Assembly: GCF_003265705.1 (NCBI RefSeq)
Contig: NW_020312775.1
Span: forward strand, 9,117,055 to 9,181,054
Reading direction: 5' to 3'
DNA length: 64,000 bases
Origin: Callorhinus ursinus
Taxonomy: Eukaryota > Chordata > Mammalia > Carnivora > Otariidae
Part shown: in pieces, positions 21,455 through 34,114 of the stretch
How the letters are laid out: each line of letters begins with the position of its first letter
Position numbering within the stretch: the first letter of the stretch is position 1
The notes under the pieces: model-generated
Databases searched by the model: none
Told to the model about the DNA's origin: nothing
What the model saw: only the letters and a program-made list of their open reading frames with translations
Position numbers and translations under genes: made by a program

Positions 21455-22960
21455 ATCTTTATCTCTAAAGTTTATCTTCTGGAGATGGTGTATAGTTGGA
21501 TTTTCTTCTTCTAGTCTGAGAGTCTGTGTCTTTAGTTGTTTAATCTATTCACATTTAATGTTATTGATAAAGTTAGATTCATATCTTTCACTTTATTTTT
21601 GTCTCTGCTTGTCTCATACCTTTTTTGTTTCTCTTTTCCTTCTTCAATACTGTCTTTTCATCAACTATATATTTACCAGTGTAATCTTTTATTTCCATAA
21701 ATATTGTTTCACTACTTTTTAATTATTTTCTTAATTATTACTCTAGGAATTACCACATTACTCTTAATCTGTCAGAATCAATTTCAGGTTTATACGTACT
21801 TAATTCCAGTGGGATAGAGAACCATTTTTCCTATACAGCTCTTTTCCCTCCTTACCCTTTTGGTTACTTTTTGTTCCTCTACCTTTGGTTATTTTTGTCA
21901 TGCATATTATATCTATGTTACAAATGTAATTGCATTATTATAATTATTATTTTATATATTTGTATATCTTTTAATGAATCTGAGAGATTAAAGCAGAGCA
22001 AACATATACTGTAATATTTATTTATATTAACTTTTATTTACATTTTTCTGATTCTGTCCATTTGTTCTTACACATGTGGTTTACTATCTGGTTCATTTCT
22101 TGACATCAATAAAGCTTTGTTTTCACCTCCCTCTTTTGTGTTCTTTTTGAATATATTACATTTCTGTTTGTTATAAGACCAAGAACACAAATATTCATTG
22201 TTTCATACAATTGCTTTTTAAGTCAGTTAAGAGAAGAAATATGTATTTATTTTGACTTAAAATTTCATAATTATCTTTATCAGTGATCTTTATTTTTTCA
22301 TGTTGATTCAAATTACCATGCAAGGTCACTTGCTTTCATCCTCAATAATTTTGTTTTGAATTTCTTTTAAGATGGGTGTGCTAAGAATGAATTCTTTGTT
22401 TTTTTTATTCTTGAACAAATAGATGTCTTAATTTTGCCTCTATTTTTTGAAGTTAGTTTTTGATGTATGTATAATTATTGGCTAATGGTTTATATTTTTC
22501 AGTATGTTGAATATATCATTCCTCTGCCTTCTGAACTCTATTACTTCTAATGAGAAGTCAGCTATTAATAGTAGTGGGTCTCCCTTGTAAATAATAAATC
22601 TTTTCAATCTTTGTTTCAAATTTTGTTTTTGTTTTTGTCTTTCAACATTTTGACTATGATGTATCTGGGTATATATCTTTTTTATATGTACCCTGCTTGG
22701 TCTTTGTTGAGGTTTTTGGATATATAAAGTTTTTCATGAAATTTGGGAAGACTTTAGCCATTTTTTTCTTTCTTTTTTTATTTTTTTTACTTTCTCCTAC
22801 TTTTCTAGTACTCCCATTGTATATGTGTTGATTTGTCCAATGGTTTTCCACATTTCTCTGAGACTGTTCATTTTTCCTATTCCTTCTTTCTATCTGTTCT
22901 TCTGGTAAAATAACAGGTCTATGGTTTAGCTCATTGGCATCACAAAATTACTGTCCTCAT
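21455..22960 (-). repeat. Old L1 (L1M-type) body
   Basis: L1-like phrases on the minus strand recur through this AT-rich stretch, such as ATTCACATTTAATGTTATTG (21549) and TTTTGACTATGATGTATCTGGG (22650). No open frame of note survives. L1-A appears to have inserted into or recombined with this element. Confidence 0.6.
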
Positions 22961-23869
22961 TTTTATTGCTTCCTTCCAAAAATCTCATTCTGAGAATAAC
23001 CTTAGGCTTGAATGCCCCCACCCCTAAAAGTCAGTTCCTTTTAAAAGAGATTTTGAGATATTCATTATTAAGTCCTTTCTCTTCCTCTGAAAAATTTCTG
23101 AGCCATGGCTATGGATTTGGGAGTTTGAACAGGTACCTACTTATCTAATAGTGATACCTCTGCTTTAGGAGCATGGATCTGAATGTGGGAGGGAACTCTG
23201 GAATTCTCGCTTGCCTCTCCTGGCATGGACCTCTAATTTATGAATGACACAATATGAGGGTGATTGAGACTACAATAGTGTCACTGTGACATACCTGTGG
23301 TAGAGCCTCCATGCTATGAGTGGGGATTGGGTAGAGGAATGAAGGCCCCAACCTTTTGGCTACATTTGCCTGAATTTTAGCATCAGCAGCACGAAGGTAG
23401 TGAGAACTTGGCATTTTGTTCCACTCTTGTAGTTATTGTAACTAGTGGCTTGGGGTAGAGGAAGTCTTGTGTTCTTAGCTGCATCCACCTAGAGTGGAAT
23501 TTCCATCACACTGAGCTTGAAGATGGTAGAACAAGAGTGGGCTATGGTTCAAATTCCACAAACTCCACTGTTTTTACCATGTTTTGCATATTTTATTCAA
23601 TAAATGTTATTTCACTTAATTTAAACTCTTGGTATCTCTTCCTCTTCTGGTAAGGCCACTAGTCTTATTAGATTAGATCTTCTTGTTGGATAGTCTCACA
23701 CTTATGGCCTCATTTAACCTTAATCATCTCTCTAAAGGCCCTTTCTCCAAATATAGTTACGTTGGGCTACAACCTAATTTTGGGGTCTGTTCTATGAAAG
23801 GGAGGTATATGCAAAAATATCTCCAAAGGCTGAAGGAACCATAATACTGAAAATGAAGTCTGAGAAGCC
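22961..23869. other. Unassigned DNA; old-repeat patch near 23690-23820
   Basis: No gene is seen. The patch GGCCCTTTCTCCAAATATAGTTAC near 23738 resembles a common mammalian repeat tail that I cannot name. Confidence 0.4.
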
Positions 23870-24463
23870 CAGTTTAATGAGAAATGGTTTCTTAAGGGGA
23901 CTTACAGACAGAAGCATGTCTTGGGCACTCACAAGCCAAGAAGATCTCCCCAGTCCCACCACCTTTAAGACCTGCTTTTATAGCCCTAAAGGCTAGGAGT
24001 ACATTATGGGGGCCACCCAAGAGGAGAATATTCCAGAATAGGTGTGTGTCATGGTCATATCTCTAAGGTAGATCAAGGATGTTATGCCCTAAAGATGTAC
24101 TTAAAAGTGTAATTAAGTAAAGGGAAAGAATGTGGGAGGAGAAGGGGCTGTGCCTAAGAAGTTTTCAGGTCACAGAACAATCATCATGGCAAATTTGTGC
24201 AAGATGGCTTCAGTGTGGTTCACACGGGGCAATACAATTCAGTTCATAATATTTTCAGTATACAGATGCAACTCTTTACACTAACATTTCCAATCTTTCT
24301 CCCTCCTGCCTGACTTATTGCCAACAACTAAATCTTGACTACTCAGATCTGTCAGGTCTCTGGTTATGTTTCCTTGTAGCTGGTCTTTACTCCCAGGATC
24401 TGAACAAGCCCTGTGAGATACAGTCTGACAATTTGATATATGCTTCAAATGACTCATCACCAC
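23870..24463. other. Unassigned, possibly LTR-derived
   Basis: A moderately GC-balanced stretch without reading frames. Its start (GTTTAATGAGAAATGG) hints at a reversed LTR-type polyadenylation region, but the evidence is weak. Confidence 0.3.
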
Positions 24464-24476
24464 AAGATATCATGCA

Positions 24477-24651
24477 TGAGGGGGTGCTACCCGGATGGCT
24501 TAGTCGGTTAAACATCTGACTCTTGATTTTGGCTAAGGTCATGATCTCAGGGGTGTGAGATAGAGCCCTGCATCAGTCTCTGTGCTGGGCTTGGAGCCTG
24601 CTTAAGATTCTCTCTCTTCCTCTCCCTCTGTCCCTCTCTTGCCCTCAGAAA
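24477..24651 (+). mobile_element. Can-SINE, short-tailed older copy
   Basis: GGTGCTACCCGGATGGCTTAGTCGG head, TGACTCTTGATTTTGGCTAAGG variant core, CT-rich end. Target copies aagatatcatgca at 24464-24476 and 24652-24664 match perfectly. Confidence 0.95.
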
Positions 24652-24664
24652 AAGATATCATGCA

Positions 24665-25502
24665 CAGGTCAGATTTATTTTTGAATGAGCCACTCTCCAG
24701 ATCACTTATGAAATCTGGTGAAATACTTAGGTCAGGCATGCCCTTATATGATAGGTAACCATGATAGTGGACATCACTAAGAGCACAGACATCTTAGATT
24801 CAATAAATTCAACAAACAGCAATGTATAGTTGAAAGATTTCCATCCACCCACCTCTTGGAATTCACTGGACTAGATACCCTCAGGATTCAACTCATGGGT
24901 TTTTTTTTATTTTAATACAATATTTTGTATTAATATTTCAGTTGGAGCTCCCCAAATCCACCCCTAATTTTGATGAGTTACTAGATGGACTCATAGGACT
25001 CAGCATGCAGTACTCACAGATAAGATTTATTATAGTGAAGTGATACAAAGAATGGTCAACATATGGAAAAGGTGCATGGGAAAAGTTCCAGAGAATATCA
25101 GGTCAAGTTTCCAAAAGTCCTCTCCCAGTAGAGTCATACAGGATGTACATAATTCTTCTAGTATCAAAATTTTACAAACATATGAATTGTCATCTACCAA
25201 GAAAGTTAATTATAGACTCAGTAATCAAGGTTTTTATTGATGCCTGGACATATAAGGACATTCTGCCTAGTAAGTACCAAAATTCCAGACTCCCAGAAAG
25301 AAAACAATAGCATAAACCACCTTGACTGTACAAAATGTCTAGGTGCAGTGAATTGACCTTTTTATTTAGGGTAAGTTTTATTTTTGTAAGGAACTCTTTA
25401 CCATTTAGGTTCCCAGATGCCAGCCATGGGTCAACCTTGTAAGCAGACCTTTCTGAGGATCAGAGTCTCATACCGACTATGTTAACTTTTTTTTTTTACA
25501 TT
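24665..25502 (-). repeat. Ancient LTR-like repeat (24930-25400) in unassigned DNA
   Basis: Phrases such as GACTCATAGGACTCAGCATGCAGTACTCACAG, TTTATTATAGTGAAGTGATACAAAG and CTCTCCCAGTAGAGTCATACAGGATG recall a mammal-wide LTR repeat. The family is not recognised with certainty. An ORF of 66 codons at 25040 is chance. Confidence 0.5.
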
Positions 25503-25519
25503 TCAACCATCACTCTTTT

Positions 25520-25708
25520 TTTATAAAGATTTTATTTATTTATTTGATAGAGACACAGCGAGAGAGGGAACACCAGCAGAAGGAGTGGGAGAGGGAGAAG
25601 CAGGCTTCCCGCTGAGTGGGGAGCCCAATGTGGGACTCAATCCCAGGACCCTGGGACCATGACCTGAGCTGAAGGCAGATGCTCAATGACTGAGCGACCC
25701 AGGCGCCC
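25520..25708 (-). mobile_element. Can-SINE, minus strand, perfect target duplication
   Basis: A near-consensus SINE on the minus strand. tcaaccatcactctttt stands at 25503-25519 and 25709-25725, 17 of 17 identical, which points to a fairly recent insertion. Confidence 0.97.
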
Positions 25709-25725
25709 TCAACCATCACTCTTTT

Positions 25726-26389
25726 AAGATGTCTGATCTCCCAGGACTCTAAAACAACTGATCTTTGCTACCATCTCTCAATAAATTTATTTACTGATTT
25801 CAGAGGAAACACTGAAACAGTATGATTTGAGTGAATTCAAGTTTTCTAAGGGGGAAACACTGAAATAGTATAATTTGAGTGAATTGAAGTTTACTATGGA
25901 AGGTAGACCCAGTCCCTGGCCTAGATACGAGACTGTGATCCAGTTCTAACCAATGTGGTATAAAAGAACCTTGTTTCCAACTGAATGGGAAATATTTTGC
26001 TTGCTTTCTAGTTTAAAAAGACAAATATGTGAAGAAAACTTCCTTTGTGCACCTTTCTGTTTCCTTCCCTGCCTCAAAGGCTGACATGTAAGGATTTCAT
26101 GCTTGTAGTTGGAGTGACAATCTTGCAAGTCTGAAAAGGCCAAGAGAATCTCACAGATGATGACTTAGGGCCTCTGCATCATTAACACCTGAATAAGTCC
26201 TGAAAAAAAAAGTGAATAAATGTAAAGTTTCAAAATTTTACAGTAAATGTAAATATAGTAAATGCTATTTATTATTATTATTATTAGTAGTAGTATATGG
26301 TAGATAGAATCCTATAAAAATATACATGTTGTGATGGATGCTTTTATGTAAGATAGTAACAACTTGCCCTTTAAAGTAATTACCAGTGC
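25726..26389. other. Unassigned DNA with a local duplication
   Basis: Two copies of a phrase like ACACTGAAAxAGTATxATTTGAGTGAATTxAAGTTT stand at 25809-25846 and 25857-25893, a short direct repeat of about 37 bp with 48-bp spacing. An (ATT)n run is at 26269-26287. No gene. Confidence 0.55.
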
Positions 26390-27080
26390 ACTCTGTCAAA
26401 TAAATAAAACCAGCCAATAGTTAGAGTGGTGAAAACAAATTTTATTTAGTAACTTTTGACAGTAGAGAAAAACACTGAAGTCTAATGTTATTTGCATAAG
26501 GGAGACTGGGTGTTTTAAAGGGAGAATGAGGACCAGAGGATCAGAGCTTGACTAGAGTCAAAGAAGGGAAAAATTATAAAGATTGGTCAATGTCAATGGG
26601 ATTAGGCCACCTGTGCCTGCTAACTGGCAATGATCTAAATTATTGTTCTGTTCTCCCATAGAGACTAGGAGACTGAGACCCTATCCTTGGCAGTGGTTAC
26701 ATTTCAGGAGAATGGCTTTTTCCTTAGGAAAGACACTCCTGAGTCACAGGAGATACATGTGCCTCTCAAGGGACAAAGGAAGGATTTACAATTGTAAACC
26801 CTTTGTAAAGAATCCTCTAAGAAAGGGGAAGTCTGAGACTAATCATTAGGTGCTGACTAGAACAAATTCTTTTGACAGCCTTTAGCTTTTCCAGACAGGA
26901 ACTCAAAAGAGGCTTGGGCCATCCCAGGAACACAGCCTCAAGCTTCTAGAAGCCTCTTTAAAGTTTAGTCAAGTCGCTTAGTGCAGGGGTTTGCACAGAA
27001 GTCCTTATGTGTCCCTTAGTTCTTAAACTAGCAGTTGAGGTATCACTCATATAGGGGAGTTCCTGACTGCATAGAGTAAT
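26390..27080 (-). repeat. Possible solo LTR, unassigned family
   Basis: AACAAATTTTATTTAGTAAC near 26430 reads in reverse as a polyadenylation-type end, and the 650-bp body has the base balance of an LTR. No coding. This call rests on composition and the end only. Confidence 0.35.
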
Positions 27081-27171
27081 AGCAACAACAATCTCTGCAC
27101 CCCAGTGATTCTGTAATTGTTCAGTAGCATTTTTTTTGGTAATGACTTCTGTTCTCTTCTATGTGCCTTTT

Positions 27172-27369
27172 ATTTTTTTTAAGATTTATTTATTTATTTA
27201 TTTAAAAGAGATAGAGAGAGCACAAGTAGGCAGAGCGGCAGGCAGAGGGAGAGGGAGAAACAGGCTCTCTGCTGAGCAGGGAGCCTGATGCGGTGCTCAA
27301 TCCCAGGACCCTAGGATCATGACCTGAGCCAAAGGCATCCACTTAACCAACTGAACCACCCAGGCGCCC
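27172..27369 (-). mobile_element. Can-SINE, minus strand
   Basis: Head reverse complement at 27338-27369 (GGGCGCCTGGGTGGTTCAGTTGG), core TCATGATCCTAGGGTCC, tail AAATAAATAAATAAATC. The flanking T-rich DNA hides the duplication (ccttttattttt and cctctattttttt). Confidence 0.93.
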
Positions 27370-28149
27370 TCTATTTTTTTTTTAAATCTTATTTATATTT
27401 ATTTGAAAACAGGAAGACACATTTTGGTGTGTGTTAAATTTTTGGTAGTAATAAATGAGCTTCAAATTTCAGTGACTTACAAAACCAAATGTTTACTTCA
27501 GACTTACTTATATGTCATCTCTGAGTTCCCTGTGACTCTACTTCATATGATTGTTCATTCAGGGCTGAAGCTGAAGAAATAGTCCATACTTATAACATGT
27601 TGTTCTCAAGGCAGAAGGAAAGCATAGTTAGAATTCTCAGTAGCTCTTGAAGTTGCTTCTCAGAATAGTACACTTCACATCTGCTCACATTCTTTTGGCC
27701 AAAGCAAGACCTGTGTTTAAGGGCAGTAGGGTAAAAAAATATATTCTTCCCGTAGAGAGTGCTGCAAATCACATGACACTGGGTGAGGATTTACAATCTT
27801 CTTATAGGAAAGGAGGAAAAAATAATTGGAAACCCTATTATAAATTTTTACATTATACATGGGCAAAATATCTAGCTATGTCACTTGATATGTTCTGTTT
27901 TCACTGAGATAAGTTATATAGGTAATTTGCTTTATATATGATATATATCATATATACTATGAATATAAATTACTTATAAAATATAATTATGAATATACTT
28001 GTATTTGTTATATTTTGTATATTATATATAAAACAGATTAACATTCTGTTATATATCATTTACTTCATACATTAAACACATCTATATCTAGGGTCTTTAA
28101 TTACATGTATCTACAGATTATATAGAAATATGACATTTAATTTAAAGGC
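27370..28149. other. Unassigned AT-rich DNA with a 24-bp palindrome
   Basis: No gene. 27933-27956 is a perfect 24-bp AT-rich palindrome in a TA-rich tract (27905-28060). Confidence 0.5.
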
Positions 28150-28328
28150 TTAATGAAAGCTTTACCTGCTTCTTCCAATTTACCTATCTTCAAATTCAGA
28201 CTCCTCCATGATGTCTTCCTTAATCACTCTAGATACAGTGACCTCTCAGTTTCTAAAACTCAAATGCATTTGTTATCAGTTCAACAATATTTAAATTTGA
28301 TTACATTTGTTTTATGTTTTCCTCTAAG
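28150..28328 (+). repeat. Probable L2 fragment
   Basis: ACTCCTCCATGATGTCTTCCTTAATCACTC (28199-28228) is a diverged piece of the L2 3' region. Confidence 0.5.
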
Positions 28329-28665
28329 TGTTTTTTTATTATTATGTTTGTTAATCACCATACATTACATCATTAGTTTTTGATGTAGCGTTCCATGATT
28401 CATTGTTTGCATATAACACCCAGTGCTCCATGCAGAACGTGTCCTCTTTAATACCCATCACCAGGTTAACCCATCCTCCCACCCCCCTCCCCTCTAGATG
28501 CCTCAGTTTGTTTTTTCAGAGTCCATCATCTCTCATGGTTCATCTCCCCCTCCGATTCCCCCCCTTCATCCTTCCCCTCCTGCTATCTTCTTTTTTTTTA
28601 ACATTTAATGTATTATTTGTTTCAGAGGTACAGATCTGTGATTCAACAGGTGTAACAGTTTTTTC
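28329..28665 (-). mobile_element. L1-F: 3' UTR-only L1 fragment
   Basis: It matches the carnivore L1 3' UTR seen at 36180-36600 and 45425-45850: AATCACCATACATTACATCATTAG, CACCCAGTGCTCCATGCAGAACG and the C-rich part. It is cut off after about 330 bp, the usual 5' truncation. Flanks taagtgtttttt and taacagttttttc are a weak target duplication. Confidence 0.9.
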
Positions 28666-28828
28666 CCCAACAAAATGTCAAACTTTTATCCCTATACAAT
28701 ATCACATCTATAATATATTTTCAATAAATTCGAGATGACTTTGGTTTGTAAAAATGTTACAAGTAGCATAATAATGAGTGGATTTATACAATTTATCCCT
28801 TTGGTCAAGTAGAGGTACAATTCCCTTA

Positions 28829-29025
28829 ATTTTTTTTTAAGATTTTGTTTATTTATTTGACACAGAGACACAGCAAGAGAGGGAACACAAGCAGTGGGAG
28901 TGGGAGAGAGAGAAGCAGCCTTCCCATTGAGCAGGGAGCCCAATGCAGGCCTCAATCCCAGGACCCTGGGATCATGACCTGAGCTGAAGGCAGATGCTTA
29001 ACGACTGAGCCACCCAGGTGCCCCT
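28829..29025 (-). mobile_element. Can-SINE, minus strand
   Basis: Near-consensus head (GGGGCACCTGGGTGGCTCAGTCG in reverse), core and tail. The target duplication is not clear. Confidence 0.93.
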
Positions 29026-29970
29026 CCTTTAAAATCTTTAGAAGAGGTAACACCGTATGAAAGCTTATTCCTCAATGACACCTTAGCCTAAATCTGTGGA
29101 TCCTTGCCAGTCTGTAGAAAAATTAAAGGAATAAGACAAGAGGCAATATGAAAATCTTAACCTCTCAAAGATATTTTTAGCGACATTTCTTCACTTAGTT
29201 TGACAATTATATTCTGTACACACAAAAATGTTAGTATATTTAAAGCTAAACATAGTATTTTATGAGAATTTTACTCCATTATTTAGCAATACCACCTGGT
29301 AAAAAAGGTCAACATGTTGACTTTAGTAATTGTTATAAACTCAGAGTAATATTATTAACAGTGTAAGCCAACTTTTTACTGACCACATAGAAATACCTTC
29401 ACCCATTTTGCCTACCCCCAATCCCCCAGAAATACCTTAAGGATTTTGATGCTATATGATAGAAGTTGATTACATGTATTTGCTTTGTACTGGTGTTATG
29501 GAGGTGGTAGAAATTTAAATGTGTCTATTGTTGAAATTTTCCAATAATTTATGTAAGAATGGTTTAAAAAGAATGAGATCATTTTTTTTCAAAAACCATC
29601 AGCTGTGTTATAAGACGAAATCAAGGAATAGGTGAGTATGGATTGAGAGGATGAAAACATTAGAAGTGATAGTCTGCATCAGTTGAATGCCAGAGTAACC
29701 AAGTTCATTAAGCTCAGGACAAACTGAGAGGTTAGTCACAACAGCCTAAGAGCCTCCTTGGTGTATGATCCCTCTCTCTGCTGTGCTCTCCTAAAACTTT
29801 ATGCTTACTTCTATATAGAATATTGTGTTAAAATTAATTGACTGCATGTCACTTTCATTAGACTATAGATTTATTACATAACTTTAGCAAGCTTATTCTT
29901 TATCTGGCACAGTCCAAGCATAAGCAGTCCAGAACTGATATAGTGGCTCCACATTCCTTTTAACTTGTTA
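29026..29970. other. Unassigned DNA; L2-like patch at 29760-29925
   Basis: No gene. The patch with CATTAGACTATAGATTTATTA and TATCTGGCACAGTCC resembles the L2 3' region on the plus strand. Confidence 0.45.
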
Positions 29971-29980
29971 CTTTGCCATT

Positions 29981-30161
29981 GTTTTTGAGAGAGAGAGGTG
30001 GGGGAGGGGTAAAGAGAGAGGGAGAGAGAGAATCCCAAGCAGGCTCCACACCCAGAGTGGAGCCCAATGTAGGAGTCTATCTCATGACCTTGAGATCATG
30101 ACCTGAGCTGAAATCAAGAGTTGGACACTTAACCAAATGAACCACCCAGGCATGCCAGTTT
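29981..30161 (-). mobile_element. Can-SINE, minus strand, older
   Basis: The reverse complement shows GGCATGCCTGGGTGGTTCATTTGG, an older core (AACTCTTGATTTCAGCTCAGG) and a GA-rich end with no real A tail. Target copies ctttgccatt are at 29971-29980 and 30162-30171. Confidence 0.93.
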
Positions 30162-30171
30162 CTTTGCCATT

Positions 30172-31004
30172 TTTAAAGAAAAAAAAATATGCATGAAACA
30201 GTTAAAGATTATAAAAAAGACTTTTTCAAGGTGGAGGGAGAGCTATTACAATAGGTATAGGGATACTGCAAGGGGGTCTTAACAATGAGAGAGAAATATT
30301 TTTCCCAATTCTAAATACAACTTAGGCAAGTGGGAATTTGTTGCGAAGGAGCAGGGCAGGGGTTCAGCAGATGGAAATTTAATTAGAGCAAACATCACGG
30401 ATAAAGGGGATTCTGGCTAAACTGATCTGATAGGATTCTTGCTGAAGGCAGGCCGGGGGATTAGATATCACTGGGAGGATAGTGGAGGATGAAGAACCCC
30501 GTTAGATATGGAGAGTGATCAGGTATTGAAGATAGGATATTGTGGCTAAACTTAGAATTTCTTCTAAAATTAGACAATGCAGAGATGAACACAGAAGTCT
30601 GAAATTTGAGGACTAGTCGAAAAAGCTCAGAGGAGCCCGAGTTGAGTTTAGTCAAGGATAGAATCTTTGTCACTGTTCTCCACCCAAGACTTCCATCTGA
30701 TAGTCTAAAATAGCTAATCTAAATCATTCTACTATATGCATTCCAGCCAGCAATAAGAGGGTAAGAAAGTGAAGGGTGCACCTTGTCTCTGAAGGGACTT
30801 GATTCAAAAGGAGCAAAATTATTTCCTCTCACATTTCATTAGAAAGAGTTTATCACCTGGCCACATGCAGCCTAGAAGGAAGATAGAGAATATAATTATG
30901 TTTTGGGGTGTCATATGCTCAGATAAAACATGAGGTTCTATTACTAAAGGAAGAAAGGGAAATGAGAATGGTGGGATCTAACAATCTGAATCACAGACTA
31001 TGAA
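30172..31004. other. Unassigned DNA, no reading frame
   Basis: A purine-rich stretch. Parts (30225-30660) could be an old LTR on the minus strand, but I see no end motif that would prove it. Confidence 0.3.
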
Positions 31005-31110
31005 TTCTATGAATGTAGGGATTGCCTCTTACTTAGTTTTATATCTTCAGTGATTACCATAGTCAATGAAATACAGTAAGTTATCTTTAGTGTTTGTTGA
31101 AGAATGAAAA
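31005..31110 (+). repeat. L2 3'-end fragment
   Basis: CTATGAATGTAGGGATTGCCTC ... TATCTTCAGTG ... TGTTTGTTGAAGAATGA is a worn L2 end. Confidence 0.6.
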
Positions 31111-31404
31111 TATAAGCAAAATAGTGTCATGATCCATACTGACTTAAATTCAAGGCATGAAAGGGGAAAATAATAAGCCTAGTTATAAATGGGTTAGGAT
31201 TAGGTGGACCAATTAGTCTGGCCACCTGTGAGTAGCCAATGTTACAAATCAATGCCAAAAGTCTGGAGAATTTGAATTTCATCCAATAAGAATTGATATC
31301 TAAAGAAATCCAGTCTGGTAAATAGAGTGGAATAAAAGGAAGTAGTGATACTTATAGTCAGATAAGTGTCAGTGTTCTGGTTCTATGTTGCCCATCTATT
31401 CAGA

Positions 31405-31562
31405 ACAGAATCCCAGTTGTAGTAGCTATCTATTGCTGTATAACAACTCGAATCCCTTAATACAACAAATATTTATTATGTCACATTTTCCTTATGGGTT
31501 AGGAGTCCAGGATTGGCTGAACTGCATGGTCCTGCCTAAAAGTATCTTAGGAGTTTTCAATC
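31405..31562. repeat. Ancient mammal-wide repeat fragment
   Basis: TAGCTATCTATTGCTGTATAACAACTCG and ACAACAAATATTTATTATGTCACA resemble the repeat at 62800-63155 (TTATTGCTGTCATAATAAATTACCACAAA). The family name is uncertain. L1-C inserted at its right end. Confidence 0.55.
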
Positions 31563-33149
31563 AAGATTCAGCCTGGGTTGAGAAGTGTTTGAGGAGGATC
31601 TAAGGTGGTGGAATATTAGGAGAACCCTAGGCTCCTCTCATCTCTCGAACACCACCAGATAATTATAAAATATTCTGAATACCCAAAAAGGTATTCTTCA
31701 AGTATCAGGTATGACCTGAGGACTGACAGAACAAACTGCACAACTAGAGGGATAGGAATGGCCACATCAAGGAAAGTAGGAAGTGTGGAGATATGTTTTG
31801 GGGGAGAAACTGATCATGGGTGCTGCAGAAAGGAGAGAACCCTTGTCTTGGAGAAAGGCAAAAGTGGAACTCACAAGGATGCACACAAGGAGAACACTTC
31901 CCCAAAGATATTGGCTGGGAAAATGAGAGGGGCTGAATTTTGTGAATTTTGGCAACCAGCAGGGCTCAAGTGCTAGTTTTACAGGTTGGCAGGCTTGACT
32001 GGGATCCACCTGAGAATGCTGCCCTACTCCTGGAGAGAAGGCAGGCAAGCAACCCCAGGGCAGATGGCAGGATCTGAGGATCTCCTAAGACACAGAGGGA
32101 GAAATTGTTTACTCTTATTGGAGCACATATGTGAGAGGTAGCATTCACAGAGATGCCTTTCTGGATACAGAAGAGCCTGCAGGAGCCATTTCCCTCCCCC
32201 GCCCCTCAACATAGGCACAGAGACACCTGCTGAATGTAGATAACCCAGACACTGATTGTTAAGTCTGCTTTGCTCCAAATCCCATGCCCCTGCTGTCTGG
32301 TGCAACTGCCCTTCTCTGTCAAACCTGAATCTATCCCAGTGCAATGAGACCCTCCCCCAGAAGACCAGCACAGGTCCCTGCCACAGCATGCCCCTTAAGT
32401 TCAGAGTTTTAAAGGTCAGCAACCTTGGCTGGGATAGAGCCCAAATTGTACTGTTTTGCCCCAGGCAGCCAAGCAACCCAGAGGCAGAATGCATGAAAAC
32501 AGCAATCTGAAAAATGCCTAGGACACACTAGAGAAAATCATTCACTCTTCTGGGAGTGCTTCCCTGAGAGCAGCAGGAACAAAGAAGCTGGCTGGCACTA
32601 TTTCCCTCCCCCACCCCTCAGCATAAACCACCTTCAGTAAATAGCCCAGTGCCAACACTGGCTGCCTAAACTGCTTACACCAAGTCCTGCCCCCCTGCAA
32701 TCTGCTGGTACAGTTTTTCTCAGGCAAGTCTGCCTAAGGACCAGTGCAAAGGGTGCCTTCCCTAGAAGACCAGCAGAAATGCCTGCACATACCACATGCA
32801 CCCACCATAGAGTTCTGCAAGGCTTCATTTTTAGTGAAAGTAGCATCAGGTCTCATTTAACAAGCAGACCAGAGTACACCTAATTAAAACTCACTGCACA
32901 GTGGCCATGGTCTAAACACTGCCCAGTGCATGCAAGGAGAGCCTCTGCAGATGACTCACCTGAGGGATAAAGGAACCAAAACACAGCAGAAGAGTTGCAC
33001 ACAGAACACAAGAGACACTCCTTGAAGTGCCAGGCCATGGACACTATATGACCTCTTCTTGATAAAGCCATTACTCTCAGAAGCAGGAAACATAACAGGC
33101 TTTTCTAATACACAGGGGAGACCTAGGCAAAGGTCCTGGAGAAGACAAA

Positions 33150-34030
33150 GACCATGCCAAAATGGAGGAATTCATCCCAAATGAAACAATAAGAAAAGGT
33201 CACAACCAGAGATCTAATTGAAACAAATATAAGTAACATGCCTGATGGAGAATTTAAAGCAACAGTGATAAGGATGTTCACTGGGCTTGAGAAAAGCATG
33301 GAAGACATCTGGGAGACCCTTACCATAGAGACAAAGGAGTTAAAAAAATGTCAGAAATGAAAAATACAATAACTGAGACTTGAAACTGATTTGATGTAAT
33401 GACCACAAGGTTGGAAGAAGAAGAGGAATGAATAAATGATATAAAAGACAGAATCCATTATTGGATTTCAGTCATGAAGCTGGACAAAAGAGGGAAAGGA
33501 GTGTTATGGATCATGAGAATAGATGGAGGGAACTCAGTGACTCCATCAAATGTAATAATATTTGTATCAAAGGAGCCCCAGAAGAAGAGAGAGAAAGTAA
33601 GGCAGAAGGTTCATATGAGGAAATAATAGCTGAAAATATCCCTAGTCTGGAGAAGGAAACAGACATCCAGATCCAGGAGGCACAGAGAACTCCCATCAAA
33701 TCAATAAAAGCAGGCCAATACCAAGACATATTGTAGTTAAAATTTTGAAATATAGTAATAAAGTAAAAATCCTAAAAGCAGCAAGACAAAAGATGTCCTT
33801 AACTTACAAGGAAAGACCCACAAACCTAGCTGAAGAGCTCCCCACAAAAATTTGGCAACCCAGAAGAAAGTGACATGATATATCCAATGTGCTGAATGGG
33901 AAAAATATGCAACCAAGAATACTATCCAGCAAGAATATCATTCAGAATAGAAGGAGAGATAAAGAGTTTCCCAGATAAACAAAAACTAAAGGAGTCTGTG
34001 TCCACTAAATTAGCCATGTAAGAAGTATTA
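33150..34030 (+). pseudogene. L1-C ORF1, decayed
   Basis: The frame piece 33461-33736 holds the region between the coiled coil and RRM-like part (KCNNICIKGAPEEERE-like) and the following IPSLEKETDIQIQEAQRTP block. Sequence after 33780 carries the C-terminal domain in other frames. Several stops and shifts; non-functional. Confidence 0.85.
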
Positions 34031-34114
34031 AAGAGGACTCTGAGTAGGAAAGAAAGAACAAAAGGGACAAAAGCAGAGAAAATCTCCAGAAACAATCACA
34101 AAACAAATAATACA

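Noticed and set aside
32024..32494. 156-codon minus-strand ORF
   Set aside because: It lies antisense in the GC-rich L1-C 5' UTR and overlaps other ORFs; no domain pattern.
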